Below are positions 35,379-45,100 of a stretch of 64,000 nt of DNA, piece after piece. Every line of letters starts with the position of its first letter. Positions within the stretch are counted from its first letter, which is position 1. The notes under the pieces are model-generated. The model did not search any database. It was not told the DNA's origin and worked only from the letters and a program-made list of their open reading frames with translations. The position numbers were made by a program, and so were the translations under genes. The DNA lies in contig CAJTPO010000002.1 in assembly GCA_910578115.1 (NCBI GenBank), forward strand, positions 1-64,000, in the 5' to 3' direction. The stretch is from an uncultured Lachnospiraceae bacterium. Lineage in GTDB: Bacteria; Bacillota; Clostridia; Lachnospirales; Lachnospiraceae.

Positions 35379-38300
35379 ATGAAAAAAGCAAAAATTTTAT
35401 CATTTCTGTTGGCCTTTTCCTTGTTGTTCCATTCAACGGGGATTGAAGCATTGGCAACGGCGGTATCGGAACCGATTCCTGAAGAGCAATCTGTTGAAGT
35501 TCCGGACAATGTGCCCGTTGAAGAGGAAGAGGGAACAGAAGCGTCTGAGCAGCCCATAGAGGAAGAAGAGACAGGCAAAGAAACTTCGGAAGAAGAGCAG
35601 AATCCGGAACAGCCTTCTGATTCAGAGGAAGGGGAAGAAAATCAGCCTTCTGAGGAAACAGAAGATTCTGAGCAGCCATCGACGGATGAGGAAACCAAAG
35701 ATCCTTCCGAAGAAGCAGAGGTTCCGGAAGTGCCTTCAGATGAGGGCGAAGAGGATACTCAGGAACCTTCGGAAGGAGAGGAAGCGGAAGATCCCGATGA
35801 AGACGATGTTTCTGTAGAAGAACCTGATGCGGATGACAGTTCTGCAGAGGAGGAATCCGGTTCAGAAGAGAACGTATCAGAGAACTCGGTATCCGAGAAC
35901 ACAATTCCGGAAGAAGAACCCGAAGCGGAGGAAACAGAAGAAGATGATTTTGACATTTTCCCCGGATTAGGCGATAATTACACGTTGTCTTCGGCGCAGA
36001 TGGAAGATAAAAGAGTGTTGTCTTCTCATTTGGGAGATATCGTAAGCACAAGGGATATGGATGCAGGTGATTATCCGGATGCAGAGGGACTTTACAAGCT
36101 TGGTGAAGTGGTATATTTGGCGGAGACAGAAGAGGAAGCTGTACAGGTAGCGGAAGCTTTTGGCGGCGAGTTGAAGAGCTATTCCTATGGAGTGGCCGTA
36201 ATTGGTCTTCCCGGAAAAGTTACGGTATCCAGAGCAATTGCGGCAGCGGCAGATCCTGCTGTCAAGCTGCCTGCTGTATGGCCAAATTATTATAACTATC
36301 TTCACGGTGATGTGAATGAGGTGAATACAGCTGCCGGGCCAAGCGATCCTGAGTTTGCTACTCAGTGGCAGCATGATTACATTGGTACGAATTATGCCTG
36401 GGCGGCAGGATATAAAGGACAGGGTGTGAAGGTGGCTGTAATCGATACCGGATTACAGAAAGACCACGAGGATTTATCGGCAAATGCAGCTGCCGGGAAA
36501 AATTTTGTCGGTGGTGCAGCTGGTACAGAGTATAATGTTGATAACCAAACCCACGGAACGCATGTGGCAGGTATTATTGCGGCTGATGATAATGGCGTAG
36601 GTGGTGTGGGAATTGCGCCGGATGCTGAGGTGAGGGGGTATTGTGTATTCCCGGCAGCAGGTGGTGCAGATAGCGCAGATATTATGAGGGCCATCAGGGC
36701 AGCAGTCGCGGACGGCAATGATATCATTAACATGAGTCTTGGCGGTCCTATGTACCAAGCAGATTATGAAAAGGTAACTAAAGAGGCATATGACAAGGGT
36801 GTCGCAATTTTTGCTTCTTCCGGTAACGATGATACAGACGGATACAACTTTCCGGCAGCTTACAGCAGTACGATTTCCGTAGGAGCTGTGGACCAGAACA
36901 GTGCAAGGGCATCCTTTTCCAATTATGGCAGCACCGTTAAGCTGGCTTTCCCGGGAGTACATATTTACTCTACCCTTCCCGGCGGCTACGGGTATATGAG
37001 TGGTACCAGCCAGGCTTCTCCGGCAGCGGCAGGTACGGCGGCGGTAATTCTTTCCGCCAATGATTCTATACGTAGTAAGAGTGGTAAAGCCAGAGTGGAC
37101 GCACTTCTTTCCGCTATGAAATCTTCTACCGTGAAATGCAGCAGCGCCGGCATGGGGGCGGGTACAACGTGGCTGCCAAGTGTTTTGAAGATTGCTACGG
37201 ATATGACGGCACCGGATGCACCGACGATTACGATCAGTGAGACACCGAAAAGCGGAAGCATTTATGCTGCGGAAAGTGTAACTGCGACATTGACTACGAA
37301 TACTGCCGTAGGTGTGGAAATCTGGTATTCAACGAATGGTAAGAACCCAACTTATAAAAATGGTGAGGTCACAAACGGCGAAAAGTACACGGAAGGTGTA
37401 CCGGTAACACTGACCGGTGCGAAAAAAGTTACCATCAAGGCGATCGCTGTGAATCCGATTACGGGTAAAGCGAGTAAAGCAGCATCTAAGGTATGCACCC
37501 TGGCGCCAATACCTTCTGGAGTGGAATTGGTCTCCAAGACAGGTATTTCCAAAGTTGCTCCGGGTAAGAGCCTTGCTTTAACGGCGGTTATTACACCGGA
37601 TTATGCAGTTTCCAAGAAGGTTCAGTGGACTGTGGACGACAAGGCGAAGGCAGCAGGGATAACCGTTTCAAATGGTACTGTAAAAACGAAAACAGGTACT
37701 GCAGCAGGGAGCTATACCGTTACTGCCACGGCGGTGGGACCGGATGGAACATCCTACAATGGTGTTTCAGATGTTTATACGTTTGCGGTAATTGAGAAAT
37801 CCTTCATTAAAAAGATTGCATTTATGAATGCAGGAGTAAAATTAAAACCGCAGACGTTGGATACGGATGGGATACTGAATCTGATGCAGCATCTTGAAGT
37901 AACCGGAGCTGATGGAAATAAGATCGAGGCTGCCAGTGCTGATGTGGTTTGGACAAGTAGTAATAATAAGGTAGCGCAGGTTGAGAATGGTATTGTTACC
38001 GCGGTTGGACCCGGTAAAGCGGTTATTAAAGCGGTATCCAATGACGGTTTCAATAAGAGCGCATCCTGCAACGTAACGGTAACGCAGCCCATTACAGAAA
38101 TTATATTGAACGGTCCGGAAAAGGTAGCTGCCGGGAAAGCCATTACACTGAAAGCGACAGTTGTACCGGCAAATGCTACAAATAAAAAACTTACATGGAA
38201 AGTAGACGGAAATACCAATGTAACCGTAAAAAATGGTAAGGTTACTGCAAAGGCAGGCGCGTCAGGAACTTGCAGCGTGACTGCATCTGATGGCAAAGTT

Positions 38301-39269
38301 ACTTCTGAGCCCTATATTGTTACGATCGTATCGGGAAAGATTACAAAGATTGAACTTTCCGAGAAGACGATGCTGCTCTTTAGTAAAAAAGCAACTGATG
38401 TAACGCCCATAACAGGAACTCTGACGGCTGTTGTAGACGGGGAATCTGGCTATGACAATACTCTGATCACGTGGACGAGCAGTGCGCCTTCCGTAGCCGA
38501 CGTGGATGAAAATGGTAATGTTACGGCAAAGACAGCAGGAAAAGCGGTTATAACCTGCGCATCAACTGATGGCAGTAATAAGAAAGCAAGCTGTACGATT
38601 AACGTTACTGTGCCAATGTCTAAATTAGCTATAGGTACTACAGACAGCTATGGAGATTACTTTGACGATCTTGGAAATGGTACCGGTGGATATGCCGGAT
38701 ATATCGCGCAGGGTAAGAGCATTAAAATGTCCGCTAAGTACAGCAGTAAGTATGGTGAGCCTTTGAACAAAAAGGTAACCTGGTCATCCAGTGATGAAAC
38801 TGTTTTGACAGTTGATAAAAACGGAAAGGTAACGGCGAACGAAAATGCTGAGATAGGTAGAACGGCTATAATTACAGCAACTGCGGCGGATGGCAGTGGG
38901 GTAACTTCCAATCAGTATCTGTTCCAGGTTAGGCAGTTATTCAAAAAGCTTTCTGTTGATGATCTGATTGTAATTGCAACAGCAGACGATGGGAATCCGT
39001 ATGTGCCTCATTATTTCACGGCCACTGTGTCAGGAGGTAAAAATCCCGGACTTTCCAAGGAATATTATGAAGAAATAGGGGCATATGTTCTTACGCCGAT
39101 TCCTGGTAAAGTAACCACGAATAAGCCGTCAAGCAGTACGTCATTGTATACGAATGAATTACAGAAAATGACCGTTACGGTGAAGCTTCGCGATGGTTCG
39201 GGCTTAACGGCGAAGAAGACTCTCCTTGTTGCACGATTTAAGGACGGAACCATTAAGTTTTTTGAATAA
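35379..39269 (+). CDS. Secreted multidomain subtilisin-like serine protease (S8), copy B
   Basis: 1296 aa. Order: signal peptide (about 1-27); Glu/Ser/Pro-rich acidic linker without a strict tandem repeat (about 40-195); propeptide-like segment (about 244-311) with TEEEAVQVAEAFGGELKSY and LPAVWPNYY; S8 domain (about 330-565) with Asp356 (VIDTGL), His392 (HGTHVAG) and Ser544 (GTSQASP); chitobiase C-terminal-like segment (STNGKNP); four or so Big_2-like Ig domains with SWTSS-type cores. GAGGGG precedes the ATG. It begins 47 bases after the small propeptide-like lipoprotein gene with no terminator between, so the two are probably co-transcribed. It has lower GC and more Asn/Lys codons ending in A/T than protease A, hinting at a different history. 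No sortase signal is seen. Confidence 0.9.
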   Translation: MKKAKILSFLLAFSLLFHSTGIEALATAVSEPIPEEQSVEVPDNVPVEEEEGTEASEQPIEEEETGKETSEEEQNPEQPSDSEEGEENQPSEETEDSEQPSTDEETKDPSEEAEVPEVPSDEGEEDTQEPSEGEEAEDPDEDDVSVEEPDADDSSAEEESGSEENVSENSVSENTIPEEEPEAEETEEDDFDIFPGLGDNYTLSSAQMEDKRVLSSHLGDIVSTRDMDAGDYPDAEGLYKLGEVVYLAETEEEAVQVAEAFGGELKSYSYGVAVIGLPGKVTVSRAIAAAADPAVKLPAVWPNYYNYLHGDVNEVNTAAGPSDPEFATQWQHDYIGTNYAWAAGYKGQGVKVAVIDTGLQKDHEDLSANAAAGKNFVGGAAGTEYNVDNQTHGTHVAGIIAADDNGVGGVGIAPDAEVRGYCVFPAAGGADSADIMRAIRAAVADGNDIINMSLGGPMYQADYEKVTKEAYDKGVAIFASSGNDDTDGYNFPAAYSSTISVGAVDQNSARASFSNYGSTVKLAFPGVHIYSTLPGGYGYMSGTSQASPAAAGTAAVILSANDSIRSKSGKARVDALLSAMKSSTVKCSSAGMGAGTTWLPSVLKIATDMTAPDAPTITISETPKSGSIYAAESVTATLTTNTAVGVEIWYSTNGKNPTYKNGEVTNGEKYTEGVPVTLTGAKKVTIKAIAVNPITGKASKAASKVCTLAPIPSGVELVSKTGISKVAPGKSLALTAVITPDYAVSKKVQWTVDDKAKAAGITVSNGTVKTKTGTAAGSYTVTATAVGPDGTSYNGVSDVYTFAVIEKSFIKKIAFMNAGVKLKPQTLDTDGILNLMQHLEVTGADGNKIEAASADVVWTSSNNKVAQVENGIVTAVGPGKAVIKAVSNDGFNKSASCNVTVTQPITEIILNGPEKVAAGKAITLKATVVPANATNKKLTWKVDGNTNVTVKNGKVTAKAGASGTCSVTASDGKVTSEPYIVTIVSGKITKIELSEKTMLLFSKKATDVTPITGTLTAVVDGESGYDNTLITWTSSAPSVADVDENGNVTAKTAGKAVITCASTDGSNKKASCTINVTVPMSKLAIGTTDSYGDYFDDLGNGTGGYAGYIAQGKSIKMSAKYSSKYGEPLNKKVTWSSSDETVLTVDKNGKVTANENAEIGRTAIITATAADGSGVTSNQYLFQVRQLFKKLSVDDLIVIATADDGNPYVPHYFTATVSGGKNPGLSKEYYEEIGAYVLTPIPGKVTTNKPSSSTSLYTNELQKMTVTVKLRDGSGLTAKKTLLVARFKDGTIKFFE

Positions 39270-39374
39270 TAAATATAATAGTTGATCCTTAAGGTGGAAT
39301 GGGAAAACATAGTATTATAAGTGTATTATTTGAGAAGTAGACGACTTAAGTGCTTGGAGAACAGCACAGAAGCT

Positions 39375-39405
39375 GGGCGATGTTCGTAAGACATCGCCCG
39401 GTTTC
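39375..39405 (+). terminator. Intrinsic terminator after protease B
   Basis: GGGCGATGT and ACATCGCCC form a perfect 9-bp stem with a 7-base loop, followed by GGTTTC. Confidence 0.75.
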
Positions 39406-39815
39406 GTATATTCATATTGAAATTGATTATTCCAGGAAAATAAACTTGTGTTGTGCCCTGTTTTGTTTCTTCAACGTAGGAAATTTTACATGGCCATATA
39501 TTGTCAATTTAATTTAGGAGATTATAAAAAATAATGAGAGTATTATGAACGGGATAACGGGATTGAAATATTTAACATTAAGTCTATCTTGCAATGAAAT
39601 AAAGATTGTGATACTATAATTTCAAGCAAAGAACATATCTGAGATTCTTACAATATCTTATTGGATTTCATATTTTTCACGGCGAAATCCGAATCCAAGC
39701 AGAGTAATCTCTGCCAGAACTCCTTGCTTATAACTAAATAACTGCGGGGAGGGATATTAAAGCGCAGGATTCGAAGTGTTTTTCCTCTCTGCTGCATTTG
39801 AGAAAGAGAGGGTGA
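39406..39815. other. AT-rich gap upstream of the Rpn gene
   Basis: About 410 bases without a supported gene. It holds TATAAT at 39615-39620, with TTGCAA at 39589-39594 as a poorly spaced (20-base) -35, and an inverted repeat GGATTTC/GAAATCC (39663-39669 with 39684-39690) in the presumed leader. The longest start-to-stop frame is 24 codons and lacks a ribosome site. Confidence 0.5.
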
Positions 39816-39818
39816 ATG

Positions 39819-40880
39819 ATGAAAGAGAAAGTAACGAAAGAAGTATCTGGGCAGAAGCAGGATGAAACAGGTGCGATTCTGCCACGGGAAACGGAATTGG
39901 CATTTGAAGTGCAGACAACATTGAAGGCCGAAAAGGAGACTGCCGGAGATTTTCAGCCGGTACTGCCGGAAGATTACCAGCTTAATCTGAGTGATTTCGC
40001 ACTTTTTCTTTCGGTGATGAAAGTCAAAGAAGCTTACGAAGATGTGCTCAGCATCATACTGGATGAACCGGACCTGCAGCTGAAGGAAGTCAAGGTTGAG
40101 CAGGTTGTTTTAAATAAGTTGGGTAAGCGTGCCATACGGCTGGATGCGTGGGCACAGGACGTGAACAACAGGCAGTTTGATATGGAAATGCAGAATGATA
40201 CGAGTAGTGATAATGTCCGCAAGCGATCCAGATTTTATCAGGGCTTACTTGATACCCCGATCTTGAAATCAGGAAAGGAGACCCGTTACAGGTATCTGCC
40301 GTCTACTGTGATCATCTTTATCACACAGGAAGATATTTTTGGTTGTGACCGTGCTATGTATACATTTCGGGAAAGATGTGAAGAAGAACCAAAGGTTCTG
40401 CTTGAAGATGGGACGAGTAAGATTTTCCTGAATATGACAAGTCATAAAGGGCGTCCGGAGCTGGTAAGCCTGTTGCAGTATATGAAAGATACGACATTGG
40501 AAAACCAGAATGTTACAATAAAGGACAGGCGTATTCTGGATTTGGACAGAATTGTAAACGAAGTGGTACAGACGGAGGAATGGGAGGCTGTAAAGATGAA
40601 TATTCTGGAGATTGGTTTGGCTCAGGGGATGGAGAAAGGCCTGGCTCAGGGAATGGAGAAAGGCTTGGCTCAGGGAATGGAAGAAGGCCTGGCTCAGGGG
40701 ATAGAGACTGGCCTGAAAAAGGGAATTCGAGAAGGTGAAGACCGTCTGGCGCAGCTTTTGAGGCTGTTAAAGAGCGCCGGAAGAAATGAAGAGGCGGATC
40801 GTGTTATTTTTGATGAAGAGTATCGGAAGCAGCTGTATCAGGAATTCAAAATTGGGATTTCCAAGCCGGATGTTTTGTAA
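39819..40880 (+). CDS. Rpn family recombination-promoting nuclease / PD-(D/E)XK nuclease family transposase
   Basis: 353 aa from the second of two adjacent ATGs (39819), which is better spaced from AGAGGG; 39816 is the alternative. The nuclease core is visible as RLDAWA (Asp109) and FDMEMQ (Glu123, Gln125), the D...E-x-Q arrangement of PD-(D/E)XK enzymes of the PDDEXK_2/Rpn group. The C-terminal part has LSLLQYMKD-type helices and four tandem octapeptides (GLAQGMEK) before a KKGIREGE segment, a common tail in this family. In E. coli, Rpn proteins cleave DNA and promote RecA-independent recombination; whether this one is active is not known. Its 3' half is duplicated at 41522-42067. Confidence 0.88.
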   Translation: MKEKVTKEVSGQKQDETGAILPRETELAFEVQTTLKAEKETAGDFQPVLPEDYQLNLSDFALFLSVMKVKEAYEDVLSIILDEPDLQLKEVKVEQVVLNKLGKRAIRLDAWAQDVNNRQFDMEMQNDTSSDNVRKRSRFYQGLLDTPILKSGKETRYRYLPSTVIIFITQEDIFGCDRAMYTFRERCEEEPKVLLEDGTSKIFLNMTSHKGRPELVSLLQYMKDTTLENQNVTIKDRRILDLDRIVNEVVQTEEWEAVKMNILEIGLAQGMEKGLAQGMEKGLAQGMEEGLAQGIETGLKKGIREGEDRLAQLLRLLKSAGRNEEADRVIFDEEYRKQLYQEFKIGISKPDVL

Positions 40881-40920
40881 TTTGATATTGATACCGGGGA
40901 AATATATCTTATAAGGAATT
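40326..40920 (+). repeat. Segment of the Rpn gene duplicated at 41522-42067
   Basis: From CAGGAAGATATTTTTGG in the middle of the Rpn gene to about 40 bases past its stop, the sequence recurs at 41522-42067 with only scattered differences. The one large difference is two 24-base units present here and missing there. Confidence 0.92.
40614..40709 (+). repeat. 24-bp tandem repeat, four copies, in the Rpn gene
   Basis: Units start at 40614, 40638, 40662 and 40686 and encode GLAQGMEK or close variants. The duplicate at 41810-41857 has only two copies. Confidence 0.92.
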
Positions 40921-40924
40921 ATGC

Positions 40925-41314
40925 ATGAAGAAGAAAATACGTATATCAGTAATTTTATTTATATCGGTATTTTTGCTGATAATGTCAGGAGGGCATATCA
41001 TGTACACGGATTTGGCGAGCAGACTGATGCTTCCGTTTATGAAGGTTACAAGAGTAGAAATCAATCCGGTTAGTGAGTTTGCGGCAGAGGATGCACCGTT
41101 GATGGCAGTTGTGGAGTCGATAGAGGATGCGCGGGAGACAGCAGGACAATATGGGATTGAGCTGATATCTTTTGAGGATGGCATAGCCTTATTTCAAACG
41201 AAAGAGAATCCATTAGTGGTGATCAGCAGGGGAGAACAGTATAATTACCCGCCATTATCGGTCAATTATGTCAGAACAGTAGATGAAGTGACAGAACAAC
41301 AGTTAAATGAATGA
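40925..41314 (+). CDS. Small membrane-anchored or secreted protein resembling the subtilase propeptide segment
   Basis: 129 aa. The N-terminus is Lys/Arg-rich, followed by a hydrophobic helix (about 8-22) without a lipobox Cys, so it is an uncleaved anchor or a signal peptide. Residues about 59-120 carry SIEDARETAGQYGIELISFE, then DGIAL and YPPLSVNY, matching in order and spacing the propeptide-like segment of the three subtilases and of the lipoprotein at 34912-35331. No catalytic domain is present. It lies between the Rpn gene and its truncated copy, and protease C follows after that copy. AAGGAATT precedes the ATG, and this ribosome site lies at the very end of the duplicated Rpn segment. 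Proposed role: partner (inhibitor or chaperone) of protease C. This is inference from similarity and position. Confidence 0.7.
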   Translation: MKKKIRISVILFISVFLLIMSGGHIMYTDLASRLMLPFMKVTRVEINPVSEFAAEDAPLMAVVESIEDARETAGQYGIELISFEDGIALFQTKENPLVVISRGEQYNYPPLSVNYVRTVDEVTEQQLNE

Positions 41315-41348
41315 AAGTCCGCTGTAAGATGAGATATGGGAAACAGGC

Positions 41349-41392
41349 GGCGTGAGCAGGCGACCAAAGCAGCGGTGAAGGACGCTCACGCC
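41349..41392. repeat. Inverted repeat in the gap before the truncated Rpn copy
   Basis: GGCGTGAGC (41349-41357) and GCTCACGCC (41384-41392) are perfect inverted copies with 26 bases between. No T-tract follows. The 41315-41521 gap holds nothing else I can support. Confidence 0.45.
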
Positions 41393-41521
41393 CGGGTGAA
41401 GATGATTTGCCGGATTCCCCACATTGTGTAGGTTTCTTTCAGAAAGATCAGCAAGGGAATTATAGGCGCCAATATCATATATATTTCCAATATGCTTTGC
41501 TGGTGAAACAAGAATAAAAGG

Positions 41522-42028
41522 CAGGAAGATATTTTTGGCTGTGACCGTGCTGTGTATACGTTTCGGGAAAGATGTGAAGAAGAACCAAAGGTTCTGCTTG
41601 AAGATGGGACGAGTAAGATTTTTCTGAATATGACAAGTCATAAAGGGCGTCCGGAGCTGGTGAGCCTTTTGCAGTATATGAAAGATACGACATTGGAAAA
41701 CCAGAATGTTACAATAAAGGACAGGCGTATTCTGGATTTGGACAGAATTGTAAACGAAGTGGTACAGATGGAGGAATGGGAGGCTGTAAAGATGAATATT
41801 CTGGAGATTGGTTTGGCTCAGGGGATGGAGAAAGGCCTGGCTCAGGGAATGGAGACTGGCCTGAAAAAGGGAATTCGAGAAGGCGAAGAACGTCTGGCGC
41901 AGCTTTTGAGGCTGTTAAAGAGCGCCGGAAGAAATGAAGAGGCGGATCGTGTTATTTTTGATGAAGAGTATCGGAAGCAGCTGTATCAGGAATTCAAAAT
42001 TGGGATTTCCAGGCCGGATGTTTTGTGA
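41522..42028 (+). pseudogene. Truncated copy of the Rpn nuclease gene
   Basis: Corresponds to the C-terminal 185 or so residues of the Rpn gene at 39819-40880. The nuclease core (the D and E-x-Q residues) is missing. The in-frame stop TGA at 41504-41506 lies just upstream, and the only possible internal start is GTG at 41552 without a ribosome site. It retains two GLAQGMEK units against four in the full gene, and ends with the same PDVL stop region. It is probably a non-functional remnant of duplication or gene conversion. Confidence 0.85.
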
Positions 42029-42193
42029 TTTGATATTGATACCGGAAAATATATCTTATAAGAAATTTTCTATATTATAATGGTATGATGATACGGGAGA
42101 TGGATGTTCGGGAACAATGGATTGGCACAGTCAGTCAGGAGTTGTTTGGTAAAACTGTCAGATTTGGAGGATGGAGGCAGGGGATAAGGTACA

Positions 42194-45100
42194 ATGCTGG
42201 GGAGAAAGAACAGTAATGTAAGCAGAACAGGTATGGCACTACTACTTGCGGTGCTGCTGTCTATGGAACCTTTTGGAGCGGTGAGAACAGTTTATGCGGA
42301 GAATTTCGGGGAATTTCAAGATAGTGATCCACATCTGGAAGACAGGGTATCTACAGGGACTGTGGGAGCAGGAAAGATCGGAGAGGACAATGCCGGAAAT
42401 GAGAGCATGAAAGAAGGAAGCACAGAGGAAACAGACTCCAGTGAAGGGAACAGCGATGTGGAAGATGCCGGGGACTGCGTAGAAGAAAGAGCGGAGAGTG
42501 AAAATACTGAGGAGGACAGTGTAGAGGAAGAAAATATTGAAGAAGACAGCAGAGAGGAAGACGGTACAGAAGAGAACAACACAGAAGAAGCCGACGCTGT
42601 CGAAGGGAACACGGACACAGAAGAAATTGGCGAAGATGTCGAAGAAGATCCGGAAGGCGAAAATGCTGAGGAAGGAAGAGTAGAAGAAGCCGACGCTGGC
42701 GAAGGGAACACAGATAAAGAAGAAATTGGCGAAGATGTTGAAGAAGATCTGGAAGACGAAAATGCTGAGGAAGGAAGAGTAGAAGAAGCCGACGCTGGCG
42801 AAGGGAACACAGATAAAGAAGAAATCGGCGAAGATGTCGAAGAAGATCCGGAAGGAAAAAATACCGGGGAAGAGAGCATTGAGGACACGTATTGCCTTAC
42901 CAGGGAACAACAGGAAGAGAAAGCGCTTTTATCAAAAATGATAAGTGATATAGCAGAGACGGACGAGGGTGTCAGGTATGTTGCGAGACAGATCATGACT
43001 ACGGCGGCTTCATTGGAAGAGGCTGAAATGATTTCGGAAGCATACCACGCGTCAATTGTCAGTTTTGAGAATGGGCTGCTTGTGATGGCCCTGGAGGACG
43101 AAGAGACAACGGTATATGATGCGTTGCAGGCCGCCGCGTCTTCCAGAACGACTTTGCCTGCGGTGTGGCCAAACTATTATCGCTACGCTTATTGGGAGAA
43201 TACGGAGGAACTGACGGGAGAGAATATCTTTACACAGGAAGACACTGCGACAGAAGCGGATTTGGAAAGCGATACGGAGGCGTCAGAAGTTTTTGTCGAG
43301 GTTCTTGGGGCATACAATGATCCAGACCTTGCGTCAGACAGCAGCCAATACCAATGGCAGCATGTGGCAGTGGGGTCGCCGTATGTGTGGCAGCAGAGAT
43401 ATACCGGAGCCGGGGTTAAGGTAGCCGTTATAGACAGCGGAGTATCGCCGCACGAAGATCTGGCAGTCAGGGAAAGTTCTGATCAGTCAGGGGCGGGATC
43501 CGCGGTGGACGGCCTGGGACACGGAACACATGTGGCCGGTATCATAGGTGCATCGGCCGGCAATGGAATTGGGGGAGCCGGTATTGCACCGGACTGTGAA
43601 CTGTACAATATCAGAGTTCTGCTGAGTAACGGATCCGGAACAGATGCTATGATCTGGCAGGGGATGAACGAGGCTGTTGAATGGGATGTAGATATCATAA
43701 ATATGAGCCTGGGTGGTCCTGGGTATAACGGGCTGCTTCAGGATAAGGCTACCGAGGCGTACGAGAAGGGGATAGCCATATTCGTGGCGGCGGGGAATGA
43801 CGGAGTATCCAGTATTAATTATCCTGCCTGCCTGGACAATGTGATCTGTGTGGCGGCAACGGATACTAACAGCGCAAGAGCAGAGTTTTCTACCTATGGA
43901 GACTGGGTGGATCTTAGCGCTCCCGGAGTCAATATCTGGTCTACCTATAAGAACGGTGGGTATAAAGCCGAAAGTGGTACTTCTATGGCCTGCCCGGTTG
44001 CCGCAGGAGAAGCGGCACTGCTTCTGGGTTCTCATGCTTCCTTAAAGTCGGCGGAGAAAGGAGCAGAGCGGGTTGACCGGCTGGAGGCGTTGATGAAAAG
44101 TAACAGTGTCAAGGTATCGGGATCCGGAATGGGAACGGGGATCACGAATTTGACCAGGGCATTCAATCTGACGACTGTGTCGGCCAAGCCGCAGGAGCCT
44201 GTGGTGACCATTCTTCCGGATGAGAACAGGCAGAGTGCGCAGGTGACGATCACTGCGCAGATCGGTATGAAGATTTATTACACGACAAACGGCAAGACTC
44301 CGTCTTTTAAGAATGGAGAACCTGCTGTGTCTGCCGGAACGATGCTCTATGATTTTGATGAGAACAGGCGGCTTACAGTGGGAGACAGTGCCAGGGTAAC
44401 GGTCAAGGCGATTGCGGTAAATGAAAGCGGCATTTCCAGTGCCGTGAGGACTGAAAGCTGTGCGCTGGAGCCTTATGTGACGGATATTACGGTTTTCGGA
44501 GCCGGGAGGATCCGCCAGGGAAAAAGTATTCAGCTTTCGGCAGAGCTTCTGCCGGCTTACGCCGCTGACAAGAAGGTGAGCTGGGCATTATGGAAGAAGG
44601 ATGGCACGCCGGTCGATACCGATCTGAGCAGAGTATTGGGTGTTAAAATTTCAGGAAACGGTAAGGTGACGGCGACAGAGGACGCTGAGACGGGAAGTTA
44701 TGTAGTAACGGTAACTGCGCAGGATAACGGCAGGAAACAGGGTGCCTGTGAGATCGAGATTATTGATAAGTACAGGGTGAAGTCTGTCGGTTTCAGCAGG
44801 AAAAATCTGTCGCTTGTGCGGCCGCAGGAGTCCTCCTGTGATCTGGCAGAGGTTCTGGTGGCGGAGGCGGCAGGTGAAGACATTGCACTGTCGGCGGCCG
44901 ATTTTAAGTGGACAAGCAGCAATAATAAGATCGCATCGGTGGATCAGGCGGGTGTGGTGACAGCTCATAAGGCCGGAAAAGTAACGATCAGGGCAGTGGC
45001 AGATGATTCCAGCGGCAGGAAAGCGTCCTGCACGGTGACAGTCAAACAGCTTGTAGAGACGATCAGCATATCCTGTCCGGCCATAGCGGGAGATGATCAG

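Noticed and set aside
39595..39660. 24-codon frame in the gap upstream of the Rpn gene
   Set aside because: No ribosome site and no conserved features.
41552..42028. Independent 158-aa gene
   Set aside because: It is the tail of the Rpn gene copy with no proper start and no nuclease core; listed as a pseudogene.
42584..42880. Possible CRISPR or phage-type repeat
   Set aside because: The 99-bp units are fully coding and contiguous.
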